Shown here: piece by piece, positions 1 to 6,663 of the stretch | Position numbering within the stretch: position 1 is the first letter of the stretch | Layout: every line of letters begins with the position of its first letter | NCBI GenBank assembly: GCA_011043375.1 | Contig: DQYP01000119.1 | Span: forward strand, 1 to 10,063 | Length of the DNA stretch: 10,063 bases | Direction of reading: 5' to 3' | From: Thermotogaceae bacterium | Lineage (GTDB): Bacteria; Thermotogota; Thermotogae; B21-G9; HyVt-16 | The notes under the pieces: model-generated | Database searches by the model: none | Told to the model about the DNA's origin: nothing | What the model saw: only the letters and a program-made list of their open reading frames with translations | Program-made: the position numbers and the translations under genes

Positions 1-948
1 AGTGTAAGAGTTTTTGTCCATCCAAAGGACGATTTGACCCCAATAGAAGATCTTGATGTCGAGATAGTTTGGGGAGATATAAGGAATTTGGAAGACGTTG
101 AAAATGCATGTGAGAGAGTCGACACTGTTTTCCACCTTGCTGGGATAATTTCCATACTTCCATGGCGTAACAAACTCGTCGAAGAAGTGAATGTGAAAGG
201 AGTTGAAAATGTTTTAAAAGCGGTTAAAAAACATAAAGTGAATAGGTTAATCTATACCAGCTCCGTTCACGCCTTTATGGAACCTGAACCGGGTTCATTG
301 ATAACAGAAGAAACTCCCATAGATCCTCGAAGGACTAAAGGAGCCTACGGCAAATCAAAAGCCTTGGCTACATTGAAAGTTATGGATGCGGCTAAAGCTG
401 GACTCGATGCCGTTGTTGTCTGCCCCACTGGGATAATCGGACCTTACGATTTCAAACTCTCGGAGATGGGAAGGTTCTTTTTGAATTTTTTAACATCTAA
501 GTTGAAATATGGAGTATCAGGTTCCTTTGATTTTGTTGACGTTAGGGATGTGGCTGATGGATTGATAAAGGCCTGGAAGCACGGAAAGAGTGGGCAATTT
601 TACATTTTGGGAAATAGAAATGTGTCTATAGAAGAATTTCTCAAAATTCTCTCCGAACTGACGGGGAAAAAACAGAGTATAAAAATTCTTGGAAAAAATT
701 CTGCTTACATTATCTCTTTTTTATTAACTATCTTTCAATATATATTTGGAAAAAAGCCAATATTCACACCATATTCGGTACACACTCTGACTAGAAATTA
801 CACTTTTTCGCATGCCAAAGCGTGCAAAGAACTTGGATACAATCCAAGACCTATCGAAAATACCATAAGAGATACATTGAATTGGTTGATGGAATTTTTC
901 GACCTTAAGGGGAATGCAACCTTTGATTTGAAGAAATTATCTATTTGA
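1..948 (+). CDS. NAD(P)-dependent epimerase/reductase, extended SDR family (5' partial)
   Basis: The frame is open from the first base and closes at TGA 946-948, giving 315 visible residues. It is a Rossmann-fold extended short-chain dehydrogenase of the sugar-epimerase/dihydroflavonol-reductase type. The Gly-rich GxxGxxG nucleotide loop that should open the protein lies off the left edge, so about 25 residues are probably missing. An internal TTG at 34 could be mistaken for a start, but the frame before it (VRVFVHP) is already typical of strand 2 of the fold. Visible signs are WGDIRN, the VFHLAG strand, the catalytic Ser region (TSSVH) and the YxxxK pair (YGKSK, Tyr codon at 346). A VRDVADG motif follows, then a C-terminal tail (ELGYNPRP) typical of the DFR-like branch. 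The substrate cannot be told; a nucleotide sugar, sterol-like or isoprenoid-type compound are all possible. It converges on the acyltransferase gene with one base between stops. Confidence 0.88.
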   Translation, partial: SVRVFVHPKDDLTPIEDLDVEIVWGDIRNLEDVENACERVDTVFHLAGIISILPWRNKLVEEVNVKGVENVLKAVKKHKVNRLIYTSSVHAFMEPEPGSLITEETPIDPRRTKGAYGKSKALATLKVMDAAKAGLDAVVVCPTGIIGPYDFKLSEMGRFFLNFLTSKLKYGVSGSFDFVDVRDVADGLIKAWKHGKSGQFYILGNRNVSIEEFLKILSELTGKKQSIKILGKNSAYIISFLLTIFQYIFGKKPIFTPYSVHTLTRNYTFSHAKACKELGYNPRPIENTIRDTLNWLMEFFDLKGNATFDLKKLSI

Positions 949-949
949 T

Positions 950-1702
950 TTAACCTTCATAAAAAACTTGATTTTCAATCAATTGTTCTTTTGGAACATC
1001 TTTGAAATACCTTGCTGGAATCCCTATATATATTTTTCTTGGTTCCAGATTTTTGGTTACCACACTCCCAGCCCCGACAACTGCGTCTTCACCAATAATT
1101 ACCCCCGGTAGAATCGTTGAATTTGCTCCTATTCTCGCGCCCCTTTTCAACGTTGGGCCTTTGAAATATTTTTTTCTTTCCTCAGTCCTTCCAAGGAAAT
1201 TATCGTTCGTGAACGTAACCTCAGGTGCAATAAAACAATAATCTTCTATTGTCGACAGAGCCGTTATGTACGCATTTGTCTCTATTTTCACTTTTTTGCC
1301 TATAATGGTTTTATTTTCGATTGTTACTCCCTTCCCGATTATTGTCTTTGAACCTATTCGCACATCTTCGCGTATATATGCAAGATCCCCAATAAAAACG
1401 TATTCGGATATTTCGGCTCCCCTATAGATTACACAATTGGCACCTATTACAACGGAATTTTCGATTATCAAGGGTTTCACGGTTTTCTTTTGGGTGATTG
1501 CACTCATGATGGATGCAAATGGTTCTTTGCCAATCACGGTGTTATCACCAATTATTACGTTGTCGCCTATTATTGTGTCTCTATGGATAACTACATTATG
1601 CCCTATTTTACAGTTTTTTCCTATTCTTACATTATTCTCTAAAACAACATTCTTTCCAAATATTATGCTTTTGTCTATATTGCTGCTTTCAGATATATGC
1701 AT
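950..1702 (-). CDS. Left-handed beta-helix (hexapeptide-repeat) sugar acyltransferase
   Basis: A 250-residue protein made largely of [IV]GxxxxI hexapeptide repeats, as in trimeric acyl- or acetyltransferases. The repeats fall in two blocks, roughly residues 5-60 and 82-217, separated by a non-repeat insert near 61-80. The segment APEVTFTND (about 159-167), the KGPTLKRGARIGAN stretch and the end ILPGVIIGEDAVVGAGSVVTK resemble WbpD/WlbB-type enzymes. Those N-acetylate UDP-amino sugars from acetyl-CoA for surface polysaccharide; the exact substrate here is inferred only as an amino sugar. At 250 aa it is longer than the roughly 190-aa WlbB type because of the extra N-terminal coil. I chose ATG 1700-1702 because GGAG (1711-1714) lies 8 nt upstream. 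An in-frame GTG at 1709-1711 overlaps the glyA stop (GTGA) and would add three residues, but it lacks a separate ribosome site. It is the last gene of the leftward run, 5 nt after glyA. Confidence 0.85.
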   Translation of the reverse strand: MHISESSNIDKSIIFGKNVVLENNVRIGKNCKIGHNVVIHRDTIIGDNVIIGDNTVIGKEPFASIMSAITQKKTVKPLIIENSVVIGANCVIYRGAEISEYVFIGDLAYIREDVRIGSKTIIGKGVTIENKTIIGKKVKIETNAYITALSTIEDYCFIAPEVTFTNDNFLGRTEERKKYFKGPTLKRGARIGANSTILPGVIIGEDAVVGAGSVVTKNLEPRKIYIGIPARYFKDVPKEQLIENQVFYEG

Positions 1703-1707
1703 TATGT

Positions 1708-2985
1708 TCACTCCACAATGATTTTATTTTTGTAGAGTGGGAATTTTCTGCAAAGTTCTTCGACCCTATCAGTAGCCCATTTTTTTATATCATCAGGTAA
1801 TTCAGAATTTTCATTTGTGTTGTCTATGACTTTGCTTATTATCTCTGCTATTTCTATCATCTCTTTTTCTTTCATTCCACGAGTCGTAACCGCTGGTGTA
1901 CCTATTCTTATACCACTTGCAACGAATGGTGATCTGGTTTCATTTGGAATGGTGTTCTTGTTCACTGTTATTCTAACTTTTTCAAGCGCTTTCTCTGCTG
2001 CTTTACCGCTTATTCCTTTTTGGGTTAAATCGACAAGCATCAAATGGGTGTCAGTACCACCAGAAACTATTCTCATTCCTCTTTTTGAAATTTCCTCTGC
2101 GAGGGTTTTAGCATTTCTCACGACCTGCCTTTGATACTCTTTGAATTCTTCCGTCAAAGCCTCTTTGAAACACACGGCTTTTGCAGCTATAACATGCATT
2201 AGTGGCCCACCCTGGATTCCAGGGAATATCATCTTGTTTATCTTTTTTATCAACTCCTCTTTGTTAGTGAGAATCAATCCTCCTCTTGGACCACGAAGGG
2301 TTTTGTGAGTTGTTGAAGTTACCACATGGGCATATTCGAGAGGATTCGGATATATCCCTGCGGCTACAAGACCAGCGAAATGAGCCATGTCAACAACCAA
2401 ATATGCCCCAACTTCATCCGCTATTTCTCTGAATTTTTTGAAATCTATGATCCTTGAATAGGCACTTCCACCGGCGATTATTATCTTAGGTTTGTGTTCC
2501 AATGCGAGTTTTCTTACCTCATCGTAATCTATGGTTTCGGTTTGAAGATTAACACCGTACTGTACGGAGTTGAATATCTTTCCAGAAAAGTTCACACTCG
2601 CGCCATGGGTTAAATGTCCCCCGTGAGTTAGGGACATTCCGAGTATCGTATCGCCAGGTTGAGCGAGTGCCAGATACACCCCCATGTTTGCCTGTGACCC
2701 GGAATGCGGTTGAACGTTGGCATAATCACAATTGAATAGTTTCTTTGCTCTTTCTATTGCTAAGTTTTCCGCTATATCGACGAATTTACATCCACCGTAG
2801 TATCTTCTTTTAGGATATCCTTCTGCGTACTTGTTGGTCATGACACTTCCCATAGCTTCTATAACAGCAGGGGATGTGAAATTTTCCGAAGCTATTAGTT
2901 CTAAACCATTTTCCTCTCTATTTAGCTCATTCAATATGGCCTTGTAAATTTCAGGATCCGTGTGTTTCAAATTTTCCCACCACAT
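1708..2985 (-). CDS. glyA: Serine hydroxymethyltransferase
   Basis: This PLP enzyme converts serine and tetrahydrofolate to glycine and 5,10-methylene-THF in the cytosol, feeding one-carbon units to thymidylate, purine and methionine synthesis. The 425-residue product is full length for the family. The N-terminal ELIASENFTSPAV motif, YAEGYPKRRYYGG, the PHSGSQAN PLP-phosphate site and VVDMAHFAGLVA (Asp about 199, His about 202) are all present. The PLP-lysine motif STTHKTLRGPRGG puts Lys at about 228, close to E. coli Lys229. The C-terminal domain carries SGIRIGTPAVTTRG. I chose ATG 2983-2985 (MWWENLKH) because GGGAGG at 2995-3000 sits 9 nt upstream; a longer reading to 3012 would run over that site and the pilD stop. 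It lies 16 nt after pilD and 5 nt before the acyltransferase gene, so it is probably co-transcribed with both. Confidence 0.97.
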   Translation of the reverse strand: MWWENLKHTDPEIYKAILNELNREENGLELIASENFTSPAVIEAMGSVMTNKYAEGYPKRRYYGGCKFVDIAENLAIERAKKLFNCDYANVQPHSGSQANMGVYLALAQPGDTILGMSLTHGGHLTHGASVNFSGKIFNSVQYGVNLQTETIDYDEVRKLALEHKPKIIIAGGSAYSRIIDFKKFREIADEVGAYLVVDMAHFAGLVAAGIYPNPLEYAHVVTSTTHKTLRGPRGGLILTNKEELIKKINKMIFPGIQGGPLMHVIAAKAVCFKEALTEEFKEYQRQVVRNAKTLAEEISKRGMRIVSGGTDTHLMLVDLTQKGISGKAAEKALEKVRITVNKNTIPNETRSPFVASGIRIGTPAVTTRGMKEKEMIEIAEIISKVIDNTNENSELPDDIKKWATDRVEELCRKFPLYKNKIIVE

Positions 2986-2994
2986 TGTTATCTT

Positions 2995-3000
2995 CCTCCC
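2995..3000 (-). promoter_or_regulatory. Ribosome binding site of glyA (decides the start)
   Basis: GGGAGG on the minus strand lies 9 nt before ATG 2983-2985. It sits between the pilD stop (3002-3004) and glyA, and it rules out the longer glyA reading that would begin at 3012. Confidence 0.8.
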
Positions 3001-3001
3001 T

Positions 3002-3742
3002 TCAGAAACCAAATAATCTTATTATCAGTGGTTTAAGTAAGACGGTTACAAAGATTCCCCAGCCAAGAAAGGGGCCAAATGGGATCTTAGTTTTTAGACC
3101 AATCTTTTTCATAAAAAGTGGAACTATTACGAAGATGATTCCACTCAATGATGCTATCATCATAGCAACGATACTTCCAATAGGTCCCAGAAAAAAACCA
3201 GATACACCGAATAACTTAACATCTCCAAATCCAATACCGTTTTTTGAGAGCTTTCTGACTAAAAGCAAAATTGAAAATGTGGTGATTGATGTGATGAGAT
3301 TGACAAGTAGAGAACCATTTATTAGGGAATATATGATTCCAGACACCAATATCAAAACCACACTTGTATCCGGTATCATCATGAATTCCAGGTCCACGAA
3401 GGTCAATAGAATAACTGAAAATGCAAGAGCTGAAAATGTGAGAGCCTCAATCGTGGAATTTGAGAATGAAAAACTGAGAAGAAAACACAAACCGGTGAGT
3501 AATTCAACAATAGGGTATCTAATAGGTATCTTCCAACCACATACCCTGCATTTTCCACTCAAAAGAATGTAACTCAGCACGGGTATATTATCGTACCATT
3601 TTATCTCAGCCTTGCAATTAGGACAGAAAGATCTCGATGGGTTGATTATGCTGATCCTTCTTGGCAGTCTATATATCAAAACGTTGAGGAAGCTCCCAAA
3701 TATTAGCCCAATTATGAAGGCGATGCTTAATCTATACCACAT
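3002..3742 (-). CDS. pilD: Type IV prepilin leader peptidase / N-methyltransferase
   Basis: A 246-residue polytopic membrane protein of the A24 aspartic peptidase family. It cleaves the short basic leader of type IV pilins or pseudopilins on the cytoplasmic side and, in two-domain members, N-methylates the new terminus. The family's first segment, GLIFGSFLNVLIYRLP (about 12-27), is followed by a zinc-type tetracysteine region: CPNC at 40-43 and CRVC at 65-68. Next come RYPIVE, the first catalytic Asp in FVDLEFMMIPD (Asp117) and the second in GFGDVKL (Asp174). Hydrophobic helices fill the rest. Cysteines and both Asp residues are intact, so both activities are plausible. ATG 3740-3742 is the only sensible start, because the next candidate would remove GSFLNV. 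The gene overlaps the end of the TPR gene by 16 nt, and its GGAG (3745-3748) is only 2 nt from the start, which suggests translational coupling. No pilin genes are in the window. Confidence 0.95.
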   Translation of the reverse strand: MWYRLSIAFIIGLIFGSFLNVLIYRLPRRISIINPSRSFCPNCKAEIKWYDNIPVLSYILLSGKCRVCGWKIPIRYPIVELLTGLCFLLSFSFSNSTIEALTFSALAFSVILLTFVDLEFMMIPDTSVVLILVSGIIYSLINGSLLVNLITSITTFSILLLVRKLSKNGIGFGDVKLFGVSGFFLGPIGSIVAMMIASLSGIIFVIVPLFMKKIGLKTKIPFGPFLGWGIFVTVLLKPLIIRLFGF

Positions 3743-4803
3743 TTCTCCAATTCTTTTTCATCAAGAAATTCTGAAAACAGCTCTTTCTTTCCATAGAAAT
3801 ACCATACACTTTTATTTTTGAAATCTTTCAATATTTCCCTTGCTTTATCGAAATCACCTTTTTTAACATAAGGGATAACAAGTAAAAGTTTCAAATAGTC
3901 TTCTTCTTGAAGAGTCGAAAGCTTTTTTTCAAGAAATTCAGCAACATCTTCGTACATTCCATATTTGAATTTTATCTTCGCCCAAACTTCTATATCACTC
4001 GAATAATGAGGTGTTGTGGAAAGTATTTCTTTCTCATATTTTTCAGCGAGATCATCTTTCCCAACTTTTCTGTACAGATCTACAAGCTCATATTTAGCGA
4101 GGATATCCTTGCTATCCCTTTCGACCAAGATTTCCAAGGTTTTTATTGCTTTTTCAATCTTTCCAGCTTTCACATATGCATCTGCAATCATGAAATACGT
4201 GAATTTGTTGTTAGGAGCTTTCTCTATTTCGAGTTCCCAATATTGGGCAGCTTTTTCGTACTGTTCAAGATTGTAGTATGTTTCACCAAGGATTGAGTAT
4301 GCACCTATCAGCCATGGATCCATTGATATCGCCTTTTCTAAAAGTCTTATTCCTTCTTCGATATCACCTTTTTCTATGTAATACGATCCTTTAAGTTCAT
4401 AGGCATAGGCATAATCTTTATCTATCTTGAGCATTATATCCGTGAATTTTATTGCTGTATCTATATCGTTTTTATCGGCGAATTCTTCAGCCATCTGTGC
4501 AATACCTTCTAAAGAGCAGTGTTTCATATCGGAGAATTTGAAATCCGTTTCTTTGAAAAAACTCAAAAGTTCGTCACAGGACACCGGAAGATAAGCATGA
4601 TGCGGAATGGTACGATTAAGATACCTTTCGATCTTCTTAACCTTTTCTACCTCATTTCTCAAAAGTTCGTTGTTCTTTACGTCCTCTTCCAAATTCTCCC
4701 AATCGTTTTCATAGAACAAATCACGAAGGATTAACACGAATGGAGTTATCGTACTTATCTTTATATCTTCATCATTGAATTTCAAAACCACGATCTCTTC
4801 CAA
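3727..4803 (-). CDS. TPR-repeat protein of unknown function
   Basis: A 358-residue soluble protein with no signal peptide or membrane helix that I can see. Residues about 99-268 form roughly five tandem 34-residue tetratricopeptide repeats, with recurring patterns such as AYELKGSYYIEKGDIEEGI, AYSILGETYYNLEQYEKAA and KYELVDLYRKVGKDDLAEKY. These point to a protein-protein interaction scaffold. The first 95 or so residues are acidic and do not match a domain I recognise; the last 60 may hold one or two decayed TPR units. I take TTG 4801-4803 as start because a GGGGGG run (4813-4818) lies 9 nt upstream. The in-frame GTG four codons later has no well-placed ribosome site. Its end overlaps pilD by 16 nt, so the two are probably translated together. 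A role with the pilus or secretion apparatus is possible but only guilt by association. An extended -10 promoter lies just upstream. Confidence 0.85.
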   Translation of the reverse strand: MEEIVVLKFNDEDIKISTITPFVLILRDLFYENDWENLEEDVKNNELLRNEVEKVKKIERYLNRTIPHHAYLPVSCDELLSFFKETDFKFSDMKHCSLEGIAQMAEEFADKNDIDTAIKFTDIMLKIDKDYAYAYELKGSYYIEKGDIEEGIRLLEKAISMDPWLIGAYSILGETYYNLEQYEKAAQYWELEIEKAPNNKFTYFMIADAYVKAGKIEKAIKTLEILVERDSKDILAKYELVDLYRKVGKDDLAEKYEKEILSTTPHYSSDIEVWAKIKFKYGMYEDVAEFLEKKLSTLQEEDYLKLLLVIPYVKKGDFDKAREILKDFKNKSVWYFYGKKELFSEFLDEKELEKCGID

Positions 4804-4846
4804 TTTGATCTTCCCCCCAATGTTCTACTTGTACAGAATTGTAATT

Positions 4847-4855
4847 ATTATAACA
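4847..4855 (-). promoter_or_regulatory. Extended -10 promoter for the TPR-pilD-glyA-acyltransferase unit
   Basis: In the 92-nt gap between nadE and the TPR gene, the minus strand reads TGT then TATAAT, a perfect extended -10 (TGnTATAAT). Nothing close to TTGACA lies at 16-18 bp spacing, which is common for extended -10 promoters. Transcription would start near 4840 and leave a leader of about 37 nt. The rest of the gap (4804-4895) is AT-rich, with no convincing terminator for nadE, so read-through from pfp-nadE is also possible. Confidence 0.55.
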
Positions 4856-4895
4856 TAACTATTTCATATTGATTGGTATTGCTTAACATTTAAGA

Positions 4896-6629
4896 TCAAC
4901 TCAAAAATTTCTTCGTTATTGGCATTCTCCAATCTTTTCCAAGTGACCTCTTTGAAACCTTTATACCCGGAGGTGCTTGCCGTCTTTTATATTCACTGGA
5001 ATTAACCATCTTTATCACTCTTTCAACCAACTGCTTCTCATATCCTTTTTCTATTATTTCTTCTAAGCCATAATCTTCTTCTATGTAGAGTTTCAATATT
5101 TCGTCCAATATTTCGTACGGAGGTAATTTATCCTGATCTGTTTGTCCTGGTTTCAGCTCCGCCGTTGGAGGTTTTGTGAACACGCGTTCGGGTATTACCA
5201 TTCGCCTTTTATTATTGTTATACCATCTCGCTATTTTATATACAGCAGTTTTGAATATATCCTTTATTACAGCAAAACCACCGGCCATATCGCCGTAGAG
5301 TGTTGCATATCCAACGCTCATTTCGCTTTTGTTTCCTGTTGTGAGTACCAACCAGTTGAATTTGTTTGAAAGCGCCATCAATATGTTTCCACGGATTCTT
5401 GCCTGTATATTCTCCTCGGCTTCATTTGGTTCCAATCCCTTGAAAATGTCTTTGAGTTCGTTCAGATAAGAGTAATAGATATCCTTTATAGGTACTGTAT
5501 AGGTTTTTATTCCCAGATTGTCGGCAAGCTGTTGTGCATCTTCGATACTCTCTGAAGATGTATATTGGGAAGGCATCAAAACACCGTATACATTATCCTT
5601 TCCCAGAGCCTCCGTTGCTATACATGCGACCAACGATGAATCTATTCCACCACTCAATCCGATTAAAACTTTTTCGAACCCGTTTTTCTGGATGTAATCT
5701 CTGACACCAAGGACCGATGCCTTGAATAGCTCTTCTTCAAATTCTTCAATTGGTTTTTCAACCCTTGGAAGCACGGTTTCAGATTTCTCTCGAGGGATTT
5801 GGGAAGTAATGATCTCAATTTTTGAGTTCTCACTTTTGAGTAACCGAGCTTCTCTGAGTCTTGATTCGTGTAGATTCGTCCTGAGATTGTTTTGTAATTC
5901 AATATCGAATACTTCAAAATCCTCCTCAAAGGATTTCAACCTCGAAATCACTTTTCCATCCGCGTTGACCACGAAACTTGAACCATCAAAAACGACTTCA
6001 TCCTGACCACCGACCATGTTCAAATATGCGAAGGCACAATGATATTCGTATGCTTTCATGCTCAAATAATTCTCTCTAAGATTTCTTTTACCCATGTAAA
6101 ACGGTGATGCAGAGATATTGACTATCAACTGCGAGTTACCATTGAAAACGAGACTGGATATTGGTTCGCCAGGATTCCAGATATCTTCGCATATTGTAAG
6201 TCCGATGTTCACATTTCCCATCTTTATTACCTTAGAAGTCCTTCCTGGAAAGAAGTATCTTCTTTCATCGAAGACACTGTAATTTGGAAGATGCATCTTT
6301 TGGTATGTCCCAAGCAGTTTCCCGTCTTGGATGATTGCTGCGGAATTGTATATATCGTCCTTCAACTCGGCAAATCCAATTACAACTACGACTTTTTTAT
6401 TCCGGGTGAAATTCACAATCTTTTCCAATGCCTCGTTTGTTGCTTTCAAAAATGATGGTTTCAAGATAAGATCTTCCGGTGGATAGCCTGTTACAAACAA
6501 TTCGGGGAATAAAATAAGATCCGCTTTGTTTTTTTCGGCTTTTTCGATGTATTCGAAAGTTTTTTCGGCATTCTTGAATACTTCTCCAACAACAGGATTA
6601 AGCTGAGCTAAAGCGAGCCGAACTTTCAT
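4896..6629 (-). CDS. nadE: Glutamine-dependent NAD+ synthetase
   Basis: It catalyses the last step of NAD+ synthesis: nicotinate adenine dinucleotide + ATP + glutamine to NAD+ + AMP + PPi + glutamate. The 577-residue length fits the two-domain type. Residues 1 to about 265 form a nitrilase-fold glutaminase with the Glu43 (FPELFVTGYPPEDL), Lys111 (YQKMHLPNY) and Cys147 (LTICEDIWNP) triad intact. Residues about 290-577 form the synthetase with the ATP-pyrophosphatase loop SGGIDSS at 326-332. GNKSEMSVGYATLYGD and the PPTAELKPGQTDQD segment follow. I chose ATG 6627-6629 because AAAGGAG (6637-6643) lies 7 nt upstream and MKVRLALAQLNP is the normal family N-terminus. A longer reading from 6674 would overlap pfp by 11 nt and add 15 unconserved residues. 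It lies 34 nt after pfp and is probably co-transcribed with it. Confidence 0.97.
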   Translation of the reverse strand: MKVRLALAQLNPVVGEVFKNAEKTFEYIEKAEKNKADLILFPELFVTGYPPEDLILKPSFLKATNEALEKIVNFTRNKKVVVVIGFAELKDDIYNSAAIIQDGKLLGTYQKMHLPNYSVFDERRYFFPGRTSKVIKMGNVNIGLTICEDIWNPGEPISSLVFNGNSQLIVNISASPFYMGKRNLRENYLSMKAYEYHCAFAYLNMVGGQDEVVFDGSSFVVNADGKVISRLKSFEEDFEVFDIELQNNLRTNLHESRLREARLLKSENSKIEIITSQIPREKSETVLPRVEKPIEEFEEELFKASVLGVRDYIQKNGFEKVLIGLSGGIDSSLVACIATEALGKDNVYGVLMPSQYTSSESIEDAQQLADNLGIKTYTVPIKDIYYSYLNELKDIFKGLEPNEAEENIQARIRGNILMALSNKFNWLVLTTGNKSEMSVGYATLYGDMAGGFAVIKDIFKTAVYKIARWYNNNKRRMVIPERVFTKPPTAELKPGQTDQDKLPPYEILDEILKLYIEEDYGLEEIIEKGYEKQLVERVIKMVNSSEYKRRQAPPGIKVSKRSLGKDWRMPITKKFLS

Positions 6630-6636
6630 ATTCTTT

Positions 6637-6643
6637 CTCCTTT
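6637..6643 (-). promoter_or_regulatory. Ribosome binding site of nadE (decides the start)
   Basis: AAAGGAG on the minus strand is 7 nt before ATG 6627-6629. It lies inside the longer possible reading that starts at 6674, which argues that the upstream 15 codons are not translated. Confidence 0.8.
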
Positions 6644-6663
6644 CTAAAACCTGTTCCGTAAGT

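Noticed and set aside
968..982. TTGATT-TTC-AATCAA hairpin just after the epimerase stop, as a terminator
   Set aside because: The 6-bp stem has one G-C pair per half turn at most and no proper U-run follows. It lies inside acyltransferase codons, so chance is more likely.
2985..3572. Long open frame on the + strand opposite pilD and the start of glyA
   Set aside because: It lies antisense to conserved genes on the other strand, has no family signature or ribosome site, and its low-complexity composition reflects the opposite hydrophobic protein.
4881..4898. CTTAA-ATG-TTAAG mini hairpin after nadE as a terminator
   Set aside because: A 5-bp, AT-only stem with a 3-nt loop and no U-run is too weak.
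5663..5929. Small minus-strand frame inside nadE
   Set aside because: It is out of frame with the conserved NadE linker and synthetase, and shows no recognisable motif.
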